Below are positions 23,885 to 32,574 of a DNA stretch of 61,477 nucleotides, in pieces. Below the pieces are notes generated by a model. That model searched no databases. It had not been told where the DNA came from and saw nothing but the letters and a program-made list of their open reading frames with translations. Within the stretch, counting starts at the first letter, position 1. Every line of letters starts with the position of its first letter. A program made the position numbers and the translations under genes. Source of the stretch: Palsa-851 sp035534435 (GTDB lineage Bacteria; Chloroflexota; Dormibacteria; Aeolococcales; Aeolococcaceae); the NCBI GenBank assembly GCA_035534435.1, contig DATLRX010000017.1, positions 1 through 61,477 on the forward strand. Reading direction: 5' to 3'.

Positions 23885-24044
23885 CGGGTGTCCGTGCGGG
23901 GATGGTCAGGCGCGCGGAACAGACGAAGTGACGCTTCCGCCCGTGAGCATGAAAGCGCCGTCCGACAGTTGCTTGCCCGTGACGTCCATCCGCACGTCAT
24001 CCCGGTCAAGCAGCTGAGCGAACGGCGCTGTGAAACCGAGTGCT

Positions 24045-24623
24045 CTACGCGCTGGGTGGCGGCGGGGGCGGGGTGTAGCCACCACCGGGTGGGGTGTAGC
24101 CACCGGGAGGATTGCCGTAGCCGCCGGGGGTGGAAGCGACCAGCGGTGCATCACCGGGCCAGCGGCTGATGACCACGAGGTAGTAGACGACCACCGCGAT
24201 GATCAGGCTGAAGATGAAGCTGCCGATGCCACCGTACCCGATGATCGCGAAGACGCCACCGATGAGGTTGACGACCAGGCCGTAGATGACGAGGTCCTTG
24301 CCCGAGCGGTTGAGCTGGTACATCCGGAACCCGCCGAACGCGTACAGGACCGAACCGACGAGTCCGATGAGGACACCGATCAGCGCAAGCCCGAAGATGC
24401 CCGAAGTTGTTCCGCCGCAGTTCGTGCCGGAGACCGCTTGGCAGAAGGAGTTGGCGCTGTTCACGGCGTTGTTGAGCGCGAACACGACCGGCAGCGCGAT
24501 GAGGTCGATGATGATCCCGATGATCGCGAGGATCCCGATGACCAGGCCGAGCGTCTTCGCGGGGACGTTGAGCTTGATCGGCGGGTCTGCAGCAAACGGC
24601 GGATCGGTCAGTACGTTGGCCAT
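24045..24623 (-). CDS. membrane protein with Pro/Gly/Tyr-rich tail
   Basis: A 192-residue protein. Four hydrophobic segments fill residues 25-150; a loop with two Cys (SFCQAVSGTNCGG) lies between the first two. The last 30 residues are a low-complexity tail with GGYTPPGG-type units and a run of prolines, probably cytoplasmic or surface-exposed and disordered. GGGAGGAA precedes the ATG. It sits with two other small membrane proteins on the same strand; no function recognised. Confidence 0.7.
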   Translation of the reverse strand: MANVLTDPPFAADPPIKLNVPAKTLGLVIGILAIIGIIIDLIALPVVFALNNAVNSANSFCQAVSGTNCGGTTSGIFGLALIGVLIGLVGSVLYAFGGFRMYQLNRSGKDLVIYGLVVNLIGGVFAIIGYGGIGSFIFSLIIAVVVYYLVVISRWPGDAPLVASTPGGYGNPPGGYTPPGGGYTPPPPPPSA

Positions 24624-24713
24624 GGGCTTCTGGTGTTCCTCCCGAGATTGGCGGTGCTGTGGCTCACGGGTTCTTCAACGGGGCGCCACGTCCCCCGAGC
24701 GCGGATCGGTGGA

Positions 24714-25169
24714 TTATGGAGTAATTCGGGGTCCCTGGGCCAGGGTGTCGCGAACGATGCGGCGACGATCCGGATGCATCCGTCGGAACACCGATGCGGC
24801 GCAGAGACCGGCGGCCGCCAGCAGCCCCAGGAAGATCCCGACTCCAAGAGATCGGCCGGTCGCGGTCGCGAGAATCATCTGAATGAGGACGCTGCCCACT
24901 GCGAGTGCCGCCGCCCCGGCGTAGGCGGTGGTCTCGGGGACGTACGGCGTGATCACATCGTCCAGGAATCCGCGTCCGATGAGCAGGAGCAGGATGGTCA
25001 GCGCTATTGCGAGATAGAAGAGATCGCCGAGCAGTGACGCGCGGAATGCATTGAATGTGACGTGCGAGCCGGCGACCGTGTAGCCGTACCAGGGGAGGAA
25101 GGCGACGGCGAGGCCGATTGCAGCCGATGCCGCCGCGATGGCCTCGGCCCTGTTGAGATGGCTGGGCAT
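24714..25169 (-). CDS. four-helix membrane protein, hypothetical
   Basis: A 151-residue protein with four hydrophobic helices (around residues 10-28, 48-66, 82-103 and 108-126) and a basic C-terminus (FRRMHPDRRRIV). The WYGYTV stretch after the first helix is the only distinctive loop. The start is the ATG at 25167-25169, 13 bases downstream of a nested inverted repeat. No family recognised. Confidence 0.65.
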   Translation of the reverse strand: MPSHLNRAEAIAAASAAIGLAVAFLPWYGYTVAGSHVTFNAFRASLLGDLFYLAIALTILLLLIGRGFLDDVITPYVPETTAYAGAAALAVGSVLIQMILATATGRSLGVGIFLGLLAAAGLCAASVFRRMHPDRRRIVRDTLAQGPRITP

Positions 25170-25182
25170 CGTGATGTCCTCG

Positions 25183-25247
25183 ACTCGAACCGTGATGAGA
25201 CGCCCGGTCGCAGACGCGCTACCGGGCTGGGTGAGGTTGGTTCGAGT
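25183..25247. promoter_or_regulatory. nested inverted repeats, candidate leader RNA structure
   Basis: An outer perfect 9-bp pair (ACTCGAACC 25183-25191, GGTTCGAGT 25239-25247) encloses an inner 7-bp pair (GCCCGGT 25202-25208, ACCGGGC 25221-25227) with a 12-base loop. Linkers are 10 and 11 bases, nearly symmetrical. On the minus strand the structure ends 13 bases before the start codon of the membrane protein, next to a CGAGGA stretch. It may be a leader hairpin, a terminator of the exonuclease gene or an operator. Confidence 0.5.
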
Positions 25248-25274
25248 GGATCGTATGCAGGGTTGGGCGAGTTG

Positions 25275-26066
25275 TCAACGCCGCGGGCGTGGTCTCGTCC
25301 CCGGATCGTGGCCCTTTGCGGGAGCTCCGGAAGCCGGCGGGCCCGTGTCCGGCGCGAACACCGGAGGCTTGCCGGCGATGAGCAGATCCCCGAGCGTCGC
25401 CCATCCGAAGCGTTCCCTGCCGCGACGGACGAGCTCGACGAAGCACGCAGCGGTGGCCTCGGCATCGGCGAGCGCATGGTGTGGCTTGCGATGGACGACA
25501 CCGAGCTCTCGACAGAGTCGCTCGAGCCCGATGGTGTCGCGGAGGCCGAAGAGTCTCGCGGCGAGTCGCGTCGTGTCGACGTTGTCCGCGTCGAGATTCG
25601 TTCCGATCGCCCGGCTGATCAAGCGCGTGTCGAACGCGTCTGCGCTGTGCTCCACGAGCACCGCTCCCCGTGCGAAGCGCTGAAACCGCTCCACCACGAG
25701 TGACACGGGCGGCGCCCCGTTGAGCGCGGCAGCGTCGATCCCGTGAATCCGTCGCGCGTACGGGTTGATCCGGTCGTTGCTGTGCACGAGCGTCTCGAAG
25801 CTCATGCGGTGCTCGCGCAGCGTGAACGCGACGGCGCCGAGCTCAACCAGGTGATGCGGCGATTGCCCCGTGGTCTCGCAATCGAGCGCCACGAAGTGCA
25901 GCGCATCGATCGGCGTCTGGGGACCCGGGCGCTCGGCTGCCCAGGAATCGGTCGTGTCGTCGAGTGTGGCGAAGGGCTCGGCTCCCGCAGGACCGAGGCG
26001 CGGCATGAACTTGTCGCCCGTGGCGACCCTCCCTCGGCGCCGACCGTATCGCCGGCGAGTTTCCAT
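25275..26066 (-). CDS. DnaQ-like 3'-5' exonuclease
   Basis: A 263-residue protein with an exonuclease domain at about residues 55-225. ExoI reads FVALDCETTG, ExoII lies around LVEHSADAFD, and ExoIIIepsilon reads HHALADAEA, giving the DEDDh ligand set. It could proofread, repair or degrade DNA or RNA. Disordered basic stretches flank the domain (RRRYGRRRGR at the start, Pro/Arg-rich at the end). The start at 26064-26066 has a minus-strand TAGGAT 9 bases upstream, back-to-back with the hemA promoter. Confidence 0.88.
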   Translation of the reverse strand: METRRRYGRRRGRVATGDKFMPRLGPAGAEPFATLDDTTDSWAAERPGPQTPIDALHFVALDCETTGQSPHHLVELGAVAFTLREHRMSFETLVHSNDRINPYARRIHGIDAAALNGAPPVSLVVERFQRFARGAVLVEHSADAFDTRLISRAIGTNLDADNVDTTRLAARLFGLRDTIGLERLCRELGVVHRKPHHALADAEATAACFVELVRRGRERFGWATLGDLLIAGKPPVFAPDTGPPASGAPAKGHDPGTRPRPRR

Positions 26067-26075
26067 ATCACCACC

Positions 26076-26081
26076 ATCCTA
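26076..26081 (-). promoter_or_regulatory. -10 box, minus strand
   Basis: TAGGAT on the minus strand ends 9 bases before the exonuclease ATG. The spacer GGTGGTGAT could also act as a weak ribosome binding site. Confidence 0.3.
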
Positions 26082-26122
26082 GAGCGCGGGACCGGGGGAA
26101 CCGGTGCGCAGTGGCCCCAATC

Positions 26123-26128
26123 TATACT
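26123..26128 (+). promoter_or_regulatory. -10 box, leaderless-type promoter of the hem operon
   Basis: TATACT ends 8 bases before the hemA ATG at 26137. Transcription would begin at or within a base or two of the start codon. Confidence 0.5.
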
Positions 26129-26136
26129 CGCCCGTG

Positions 26137-27387
26137 ATGCGACTGGTTGCCTCCGGGCTGAGCTTTCGCACCGCTCCAGTGGCTGTACGGGAGGCAGCGG
26201 CCATCCCAGCGGCGCGTGCCGCGACGACCCTGCGCTACCTCGTCGGCCATGCCGGTCTGCTCGGAGCCGTGGTGCTGTCGACGTGCAACCGGACCGACTT
26301 CTACATGGTGTGCCCCGACGAGCTGAGTGCCGAGGTGGCGCCGCGCCTCGCGCGGTACCTCGACCCGAGAGGGACGCGTGGCGTCGCGAGCCACCTGGTC
26401 ACGACACTGGACCGCGATGCGGCGCTGCACATGTTCCGGGTCGCGAGCGGCCTCGAGAGCATGATCGTGGGTGAAGCGCAGGTGCTCGGCCAGTTCAAGA
26501 CGGCGCATCGCATCGCAACCGAGGCCGGGACCGTCGATGCGCGACTCGATTACGTGATGCGTCGCGCGATCTCGACGGCAAAACGCGTGCGCACGGACAC
26601 GCCGCTCGGGCGTGGAATGGCCAGCCTCAGCGAGGTCGCGGTGGACTGTGCGCGCACCGCGGTGCAGGACCTCGAAGGCAAGGGCGTGCTTCTCGTCGGC
26701 GCAGGGAAGATGAGCAAGCTCGCGGGGCGGCGACTCCGGGAGGAGGGCGCGCGCATCATGACCACGTCGCGCGGTGAGTCGAGCCGGCGGCTGGCACGGA
26801 GCATCGGCGCCGATCCCGTGGCCCTCGATCAGCTCGCGGACGTGGCGGACCAGGTCGACGTGATCATCGCGTCAACCGACAGTGCGCGCATCGTGCTCGA
26901 TGCCGTGGCGATCGACGCGCTCCAGCGGCAGCGGGCGCACCGAGCGCTCTGCATCGTGGACATGGCGGTGCCACGCGATGTCGACCCCTCGGCGTCCGAG
27001 ATCCCGGGGGTAACGCTCATCGATATCGATGAGCTCGGCCGGCGCGTCGAGAAGCGGCTCGACCGGCGGCGCGAGGCGATCCCGGCGGTCGAGACCATCA
27101 TCGATACGGAGCTCGAGCTCACGCTCACCGCGATCGGCCAGCGCGACACTGCCGGACCTTCGATCACCGAGCTGGTCGAGTGGGCCGAGGCAGTGCGGTC
27201 GCGTGAGATCGAGCGGGCGTTCGGCACGGCGGGCGAACTCGACGCGGAGACACGTGCCCGTGTCGACGTGCTGACGCGCAGCATGGTGCGCAAGCTCCTG
27301 CACGGGCCGGTGACGCGACTCCGCGAAGCGGCGGGGGACCCGGCCGCGACGCTGGCGATCCGCGAGGCGTTCCGGCTCGACCGATGA
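26137..27387 (+). CDS. hemA: glutamyl-tRNA reductase
   Basis: A 416-residue enzyme that reduces Glu-tRNA to glutamate-1-semialdehyde, the first committed step of C5 haem synthesis. The catalytic Cys is in LSTCNRTDFY, RVASGLESMIVGEAQVLGQ is the family signature, and VLLVGAGKMSKLAGRRL binds NADPH. The ATG at 26137 is chosen for the conserved N-terminus (RLVASGLSFRTAP); a start at 26104 would lie upstream of the -10 box. It overlaps hemC by 4 bases. Confidence 0.96.
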   Translation: MRLVASGLSFRTAPVAVREAAAIPAARAATTLRYLVGHAGLLGAVVLSTCNRTDFYMVCPDELSAEVAPRLARYLDPRGTRGVASHLVTTLDRDAALHMFRVASGLESMIVGEAQVLGQFKTAHRIATEAGTVDARLDYVMRRAISTAKRVRTDTPLGRGMASLSEVAVDCARTAVQDLEGKGVLLVGAGKMSKLAGRRLREEGARIMTTSRGESSRRLARSIGADPVALDQLADVADQVDVIIASTDSARIVLDAVAIDALQRQRAHRALCIVDMAVPRDVDPSASEIPGVTLIDIDELGRRVEKRLDRRREAIPAVETIIDTELELTLTAIGQRDTAGPSITELVEWAEAVRSREIERAFGTAGELDAETRARVDVLTRSMVRKLLHGPVTRLREAAGDPAATLAIREAFRLDR

Positions 27388-28271
27388 TGCCGGCCGCCGA
27401 GACGTCGCTGCTGCGGCTCGCGACGCGCGGAAGCGCGCTTGCGCGTGCCCAGACGTTGATCGCCACCAACGCGCTCGTCGCATCCGGCCGGGTTGACGTC
27501 GAGACCGTCGTAGTACGGACCGAGGGAGACCGAAAGACCACGGCGCCGATCGACCAGCTGGAAGGGCAGGGCTGGTTCACCGCCGAGCTGGAACGGAGCC
27601 TGCTCGACGGTCGCGCCGATGTGGCGGTGCATAGCGGCAAGGATCTCCCGTCGGCACTCGCCGGGGGGCTCAGCGTCGCGGCGTACCTGCCCCGCGCCGA
27701 TGCGAGGGACGGCGTGGTCTCGCTCGACGGCCGCACGCTTGCCCAGCTGCCCGCCGGCGCCACGGTCGGGACGAGCAGCGCGCGCCGGGCGGGATTGCTC
27801 GCGGCGCTCTATCCGTCGCTCAGGCCGGTCGCCATACGCGGGAACGTCGACACACGGATCCGGAAGCTCGAAGCGGGCGAGTACGACGCCCTGGTGCTGG
27901 CGTGTGCGGGTCTCGACAGGCTCGGCCTCGGTGACCGGTGCAGCGAACGCCTGGACCCGCGCACGTTCGTGCCATCCCCGGCACAGGGCGCCATCGCGCT
28001 CGAGGCCGTGACGGGGTCACCGGCCGCCGAGCGTTGTGCGGCGGTCGCGGACCCGGGAACGACCGAGGCGGTCGTCGCCGAACGCGCGGTGCTCGCGGCC
28101 CTTGGGGGCGGCTGTCTGCTGCCGCTCGGTGCCTGGGCGCGGATCGAGAACGAGCGGTTGCACCTGGTTGCAGCCCTGGTCCAGGACGGGGTCGTGCGCC
28201 TGGCCGAGGAGACGGGTGCGATGGACGAACCGGCCGCGCTCGGTGCGAGAGTCGCGAACCGCCTGCGATGA
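27384..28271 (+). CDS. hemC: hydroxymethylbilane synthase (porphobilinogen deaminase)
   Basis: A 295-residue enzyme that links four porphobilinogens. It begins RLATRGSALARAQ; the catalytic Asp is in VHSGKDLP (canonical HSxKDxP), and the dipyrromethane cofactor Cys is in LGGGCLLPLG. GTSSARRAGLL and AIRGNVDTRIRKL are substrate-binding arginine regions. The family's glycine-rich C-terminal domain is present. Overlaps both hemA and hemD by 4 bases, so expression is coupled. Confidence 0.95.
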   Translation: MMPAAETSLLRLATRGSALARAQTLIATNALVASGRVDVETVVVRTEGDRKTTAPIDQLEGQGWFTAELERSLLDGRADVAVHSGKDLPSALAGGLSVAAYLPRADARDGVVSLDGRTLAQLPAGATVGTSSARRAGLLAALYPSLRPVAIRGNVDTRIRKLEAGEYDALVLACAGLDRLGLGDRCSERLDPRTFVPSPAQGAIALEAVTGSPAAERCAAVADPGTTEAVVAERAVLAALGGGCLLPLGAWARIENERLHLVAALVQDGVVRLAEETGAMDEPAALGARVANRLR

Positions 28272-29047
28272 CCGGGGTGCTGCCGCTTGCCGGGCGCCGG
28301 ATTCTCGTCACGCGAACACGCGAGCAGGCAGAGGGGCTGGTGGATCGCCTGCACGGCCTCGGTGCGAGCGTCATCGTGGTGCCGTTGATCGCGACGGAGC
28401 CGATCGCGACACCCGAGGCCATCCTTCGATCTTCGAACGAGGTCCGCGCATCCCCGCCGCCGCGCTGGGCGGCATTCACCAGCGCGACCGCGGTGCGCCT
28501 TGTTCTCGGAGCCGCCGGCGCGGAGGTCGTCGACGGGATGCAGGTCGCCGCGGTCGGCGCGGCCACTGCCGGTGCGCTCAGCGAGGCGGGCGTGATCGTG
28601 GACCTCGTCTCCGCCGGCCCTGACGCGACGGCACTCGCGGACGCGCTGCTGGCTCGCGGCGTCGCAGGCGCCACGGTGTGGCTCCCGTCGGCGGAGGCCG
28701 CGGCGACGGCATTGCCGGCGGCCCTGCGCGCGGGCGGGGCAACCGTGATCGTGCAGCCCGTCTACCGGAGCGTGATGCCCGCCGCAGCCCCGGATCGACT
28801 TCGGTCGGCGCTCGAGACTGGGATCGACGCGATCACGCTGACGAGCGGCAGCAGCGCCCGCAACCTGAGGGCCGCGCTCGGTGACGAGCACTTGCCTTCG
28901 GGCGCCGTCATCGTGTGCATCGGCGAGCAGACCGCGTCAGAGGCACGCGTGTCGGGGTTCAGTGTCGGTGCCGTTGCGACGGAGGCGTCGGCTGAGGGCC
29001 TCGTCGCCGCGGTGACGGGGCAGTTCACCCCTCAGCGGCTACGCTGA
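28268..29047 (+). CDS. hemD: uroporphyrinogen-III synthase
   Basis: A 259-residue protein. It starts PLAGRRILVTRTREQAEGL, the conserved N-terminus of HemD, followed by two Rossmann-like halves; WAAFTSATAVRL and ITLTSGSSARNL are the paired active-site turns. It closes and isomerises hydroxymethylbilane to uroporphyrinogen III. Sequence conservation in this family is low, so context (hemC upstream, hemB downstream) supports the call. Starts in the hemC stop (ATGA). Confidence 0.92.
   Translation: MTGVLPLAGRRILVTRTREQAEGLVDRLHGLGASVIVVPLIATEPIATPEAILRSSNEVRASPPPRWAAFTSATAVRLVLGAAGAEVVDGMQVAAVGAATAGALSEAGVIVDLVSAGPDATALADALLARGVAGATVWLPSAEAAATALPAALRAGGATVIVQPVYRSVMPAAAPDRLRSALETGIDAITLTSGSSARNLRAALGDEHLPSGAVIVCIGEQTASEARVSGFSVGAVATEASAEGLVAAVTGQFTPQRLR
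29040..29045 (+). promoter_or_regulatory. possible internal -10 box before hemB
   Basis: TACGCT ends 10 bases before the hemB ATG and overlaps the hemD stop codon. It could give an internal transcript; weak match. Confidence 0.25.
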
Positions 29048-29055
29048 CGGGCGTC

Positions 29056-30045
29056 ATGAGTTTCCCGCTCGACCGACCCCGCCGGATGCGCCGGACGCCC
29101 GCATTGCGGAATCTCGTTCGCGAGACGCACTTCAGCGCGAGCCGGCTCATTCACCCGGCTTTCGTCCGCGAAGGCCTGCGCGAACCGACGCCGATCGCAT
29201 CGATGCCCGGTCAGTATCACGAGAGCATCGTGTCGCTGTGCGCGACGGTGGAGGAGACGATCGCGCTCGGCCTCGGTGGCGTGCTGCTCTTCGGGCTGCC
29301 GGGTGTCAAGGACGCGCAGGGCTCGGGTGCGTTTGCCGAGGACGGCGTCGTGCAGGAGGCGATTCGCGCGCTGCGTCAACGATTCGGCGATGCCTGCGTG
29401 ATCATCGCGGACTGCTGCCTCTGCGAGTACACGGATCACGGCCACTGCGGTTTCCTGCTCGAGGACGGCACTGTCGACAACGACGCCACCCTCGAGCTGT
29501 ACGCGCGCACGGCGGTCGCTCAGGCGGCGGCAGGCGCGGACATCATCGCGCCGAGCGGGATGATGGACGGCCAGGTCGCCGCGATACGCGACGCGCTGGA
29601 CACATCGGGATACACCGACACCGCGATCCTCGCGTACAGCGCGAAGTTCGCCACCGTGCTGTACGGGCCGTTCCGCGAGGCGGCGGAGAGCACGCCCCGC
29701 CAGGGAGACCGGCGCTCCTACCAGATGGACCCGGCCAATCAGCGGGAGGCTGTGCGCGAGGCCATCCTCGATGTGGAGGAGGGGGCCGACATGGTGATGG
29801 TGAAGCCCGCGCTGACATACCTCGACGTCGTCGCCCGAGTCCGCGACGCGACCGATCTGCCACTGGCGGCGTACTGCGTCAGCGGCGAATTTGCGATGCT
29901 GCACCACGCTGCCGCGGCGGGCGCGTTCGACGAGCGCGCGGCGGTGCTGGAGGCCCTCGCCGGAATCCGGCGCGCTGGTGCCGACATGGTGATCACATAT
30001 CACGCGCGTGCCGCGGCGAGATGGCTGAAAGAAGGCAAGGAGTAA
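29056..30045 (+). CDS. hemB: delta-aminolevulinic acid dehydratase (porphobilinogen synthase), zinc type
   Basis: A 329-residue enzyme joining two ALA to porphobilinogen. Both active-site lysines are visible (AYSAKFATVLYGPFR and MVKPALTYLD). The metal loop DCCLCEYTDHGHCG has the cysteines of the zinc-dependent class, not the Asp-rich magnesium class. RPRRMRRTPALRNLVRET is the usual N-terminus. It follows hemD by 8 bases and precedes a cyclophilin gene by 4. Confidence 0.96.
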   Translation: MSFPLDRPRRMRRTPALRNLVRETHFSASRLIHPAFVREGLREPTPIASMPGQYHESIVSLCATVEETIALGLGGVLLFGLPGVKDAQGSGAFAEDGVVQEAIRALRQRFGDACVIIADCCLCEYTDHGHCGFLLEDGTVDNDATLELYARTAVAQAAAGADIIAPSGMMDGQVAAIRDALDTSGYTDTAILAYSAKFATVLYGPFREAAESTPRQGDRRSYQMDPANQREAVREAILDVEEGADMVMVKPALTYLDVVARVRDATDLPLAAYCVSGEFAMLHHAAAAGAFDERAAVLEALAGIRRAGADMVITYHARAAARWLKEGKE

Positions 30046-30049
30046 TTGG

Positions 30050-30847
30050 ATGGCTGACCAGGGCGGCATGCAGAATCGTCTTCCGGTGGTGATCGGATCA
30101 GGTGTGGTGGTGCTGATCGCGATCGTCGCGATCGCGTTCGGCGTGAACAACGCGAGCTCGCCGCTCCCGGCAGTTCCGAGCCCGACACCCACCGCGGCGA
30201 ATCCGACACCGAGTGCCACCCCGAGCCCGACTCCTTCGGCGACACCCGCTCCGACCATTCCGTTCGCCGACTGCTCGAAGGCGACGTTCGGCCCGGTCCT
30301 CGCCCCACTCAACCCGCCCGCGAGCGTGCACACGTACGCGGCGGCGCCTGCGACGACCATCGATACGACCAAGCTCTATCAGGCAACGATCGTCACGAGC
30401 AAAGGCAACATCGTCCTGTGCCTGCAGCCGGATCTCGCGCCCAACACCGTCAACGTCTTCGTGACCCTCGCGCGCAACCACTTCTATGACGGCATCCCCT
30501 TCCATCGGGTCGTCGCCGGTTTCGTCATTCAGGGTGGCGATCCGCAGTGTATCGGCGCGGTTCCGGCTGCCCCGGCAACGCCCTCGGGCACTTGCGGCAA
30601 CGGCGGTCCGGGGTTCCAGTTCAAGGACGAGCCCGTGCATCAGTCGTACGTGGACGGCTGCGTTGCGATGGCGAACAGCGGTGTCAACACCAACGGATCG
30701 CAGTTCTTCATCTGCTCCGCCAACGACTCGAGCCAGCTGCAGCCGCTGTACAACCTCTTCGGCAAGGTCGAGTCCGGCATGGATGTCGTGCTGAAGGTCG
30801 CTCAGGGCGACGTCATGAAGTCGATCACGGTGAAAGAGCAGACCTAG
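30050..30847 (+). CDS. membrane-anchored cyclophilin-type peptidyl-prolyl isomerase
   Basis: A 265-residue protein. One N-terminal helix (about residues 11-31) anchors it, a Pro/Thr/Ser linker follows (about 35-70), then a cyclophilin domain from about 105: NTVNVFVTLARNHFYDGIPFHRVV, GFVIQGGDP, GCVAMANSG, NGSQFFI. These include the catalytic Arg of FHR and the QFF core. It would act outside the cytoplasmic membrane on exported proteins. AAGGAG precedes the ATG. Its place inside the hem operon is unexpected and may be transcriptional convenience. Confidence 0.92.
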   Translation: MADQGGMQNRLPVVIGSGVVVLIAIVAIAFGVNNASSPLPAVPSPTPTAANPTPSATPSPTPSATPAPTIPFADCSKATFGPVLAPLNPPASVHTYAAAPATTIDTTKLYQATIVTSKGNIVLCLQPDLAPNTVNVFVTLARNHFYDGIPFHRVVAGFVIQGGDPQCIGAVPAAPATPSGTCGNGGPGFQFKDEPVHQSYVDGCVAMANSGVNTNGSQFFICSANDSSQLQPLYNLFGKVESGMDVVLKVAQGDVMKSITVKEQT

Positions 30848-30898
30848 CCGTGCATCGACCGAGGCGCACGGCCGGCGAACACGATACGAGGGGCTGAC

Positions 30899-32191
30899 AT
30901 GAGGGATCGCAACGCGCGGGCGTTGCGGGAGCGCGCCGAACGCGTGCTGCCCGGGGGCGTCGACAGCCCGGTGCGCGCGTACCGCGCGGTGCCGGGCGTG
31001 CCGCCGCACATCGTCCGAGGGGCGGGTGCGCACGTCGTCGACGCCGACGGCAACGACTTCATCGACTACGTCCTCGCCTACGGTCCGCATATTCTCGGGC
31101 ATCAGCCGCCGGAGGTCCTGGCCGCGGTACGGGCACAGCTCGAACGCGGGATCGCCTACGGCCACACCGTCGAGCTCGAGGTCGAGCTCGCCGAGCGGAT
31201 CGTCGCCGCAGTCGAGTCGGTCGAGATGGTCCGCTTCGTCACGTCGGGCACAGAGGCGGCGATGTCGGCGGTGCGCCTGGCCCGCGGTGCCACCGGCCGC
31301 GACCGGATCGTGAAGTTCGCCGGCGCGTATCACGGCCACGCGGATGCACTGCTCGCGGATGCCGGCTCCGGGGTCGCAACGCTTGGGATCCCGGGGTCTC
31401 CCGGCGTACCGGCGGCGGCGGTCGCAGGAACGACGGTGCTCCCGTACAACGACCTGGACGCCGTCACGCATCTCTTCGCGAGTGACGGCGAGCGGATCGC
31501 CGCTGTGATCGTGGAACCGGTCGCCGGGAACATGGGGTGCGTGCCCCCGGCCGATGGGTTTCTGCGCGGACTTCGCGAGGCGACATCCAAACACGGTGCT
31601 TTGCTCGTACTGGATGAAGTGATGACCGGATTCCGCGTCGCATACGGGGGCGCTCAGACGCTCTACGACGTCCGCCCCGACCTCACCCTGTTCGGCAAGG
31701 TGATCGGCGGCGGCCTGCCGGTCGGCGCTTACGGTGGGCGCCGCGATCTCATGGAGCAGATCGCGCCGGCCGGTCCCGTGTACCAGGCCGGCACGCTTTC
31801 AGGAAGCCCGCCCGCGATGGCCGCAGGCTGCGCGGTGCTCGACGTGCTGCGGGACAATCCCTCGGTTTACGCGGACCTGGACCGTCTGGGCGCGCGGCTC
31901 GCCGCCGGATTCCGCTCCGCAGCCGCGGATGCCGGGGTGGCGTGCGTCGTGGGCCGCGTCGGCAGCATGATCACGCCGTTTCTCGGGATCGAGGATGCGC
32001 GGTCCTTCGAGCAGGTCAAGAGCGCCGACCGCGACCTCTTCGGCGCCCTCCACGCCCGGTGGCTGGATTCGGGCGTCCTCTGGCCGCCGTCGCAGTTCGA
32101 GACTGCCTTCCTCTCCACAGCGCACACTCACACCGACGTCGACCGCGCGGTCGAGGTCTTCGCCGCCGCTCTCGACGAGCGGACACATTGA
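30899..32191 (+). CDS. hemL: glutamate-1-semialdehyde 2,1-aminomutase
   Basis: A 430-residue PLP enzyme making ALA from glutamate-1-semialdehyde. Motifs: PGGVDSPVRAYRAV (classic HemL start), VTSGTEAAMSAVRLARG, AYHGHADALL, LDEVMTGFRVAYGG and GKVIGGGLPVGAYGG with the Schiff-base Lys. Full length for the family. GAGGGG lies 8 bases before the ATG. Completes the ALA-forming pair with hemA. hemE and later genes are not in the window. Confidence 0.96.
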   Translation: MRDRNARALRERAERVLPGGVDSPVRAYRAVPGVPPHIVRGAGAHVVDADGNDFIDYVLAYGPHILGHQPPEVLAAVRAQLERGIAYGHTVELEVELAERIVAAVESVEMVRFVTSGTEAAMSAVRLARGATGRDRIVKFAGAYHGHADALLADAGSGVATLGIPGSPGVPAAAVAGTTVLPYNDLDAVTHLFASDGERIAAVIVEPVAGNMGCVPPADGFLRGLREATSKHGALLVLDEVMTGFRVAYGGAQTLYDVRPDLTLFGKVIGGGLPVGAYGGRRDLMEQIAPAGPVYQAGTLSGSPPAMAAGCAVLDVLRDNPSVYADLDRLGARLAAGFRSAAADAGVACVVGRVGSMITPFLGIEDARSFEQVKSADRDLFGALHARWLDSGVLWPPSQFETAFLSTAHTHTDVDRAVEVFAAALDERTH

Positions 32192-32217
32192 TCTCAGGGG
32201 CTCAAGAAATCACGTGC

Positions 32218-32223
32218 TATATT
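32218..32223 (+). promoter_or_regulatory. -10 box before tatA
   Basis: TATATT ends 10 bases before the tatA ATG at 32234; a GGAGG lies in between (32225-32229). The transcript would carry few or no leader bases. Confidence 0.4.
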
Positions 32224-32233
32224 GGAGGCTGAC

Positions 32234-32527
32234 ATGCTCAGTGGAATAGGCGGACATCTGCCGGAAATCATCATCGTCCTGGTGGTGATCCTGATCATCT
32301 GGGGACCGGGGAAGTTGCCGGACGTCGGCGCTGCGATGGGCAAGGGAATCCGCGAATTCCGGAAGGCCTCGTCTGACGCGCACGACACCGTCGTCGGCAC
32401 GAGCACGACGCCGGCGACACAAGCCGCTCAGCCCGCGCAGCCCGCGCCCGTTGCGCAGGTCACCGCGCCGCTCGGCGCTCCGGTGCAGGGCGAGACGGTT
32501 CCGCAGCAGCCAACAGTTACCGGCTGA
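32234..32527 (+). CDS. tatA: twin-arginine translocase subunit TatA
   Basis: A 97-residue protein with a short N-terminal membrane helix (EIIIVLVVILIIW), the hinge GPGKLPDVG, an amphipathic helix (AMGKGIREFRKASSD) and a Pro/Ala/Gln-rich tail. This is the TatA/E pattern: FG is replaced by WG before the hinge Pro. It forms the pore-like ring of the Tat pathway. The gene pairs with tatC 47 bases downstream. Tat substrates in the window probably include the mini-protein at 16740-17009. Confidence 0.92.
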   Translation: MLSGIGGHLPEIIIVLVVILIIWGPGKLPDVGAAMGKGIREFRKASSDAHDTVVGTSTTPATQAAQPAQPAPVAQVTAPLGAPVQGETVPQQPTVTG

Positions 32528-32561
32528 CGCTCCGCGCGCGCGGACGCTGACCATCGGCACG

Positions 32562-32567
32562 TAAGGT
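32562..32567 (+). promoter_or_regulatory. possible -10 box before tatC
   Basis: TAAGGT ends 7 bases before the GTG at 32575, the spacing seen at other starts in this window; this favours 32575 over the GTG at 32566. Confidence 0.25.
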
Positions 32568-32574
32568 GCAGAGA

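Noticed and set aside
25239..25247. tRNA T-arm-like sequence GGTTCGAGT
   Set aside because: No T-stem pairing, acceptor stem or anticodon arm could be built around it; it is one arm of the inverted repeat.
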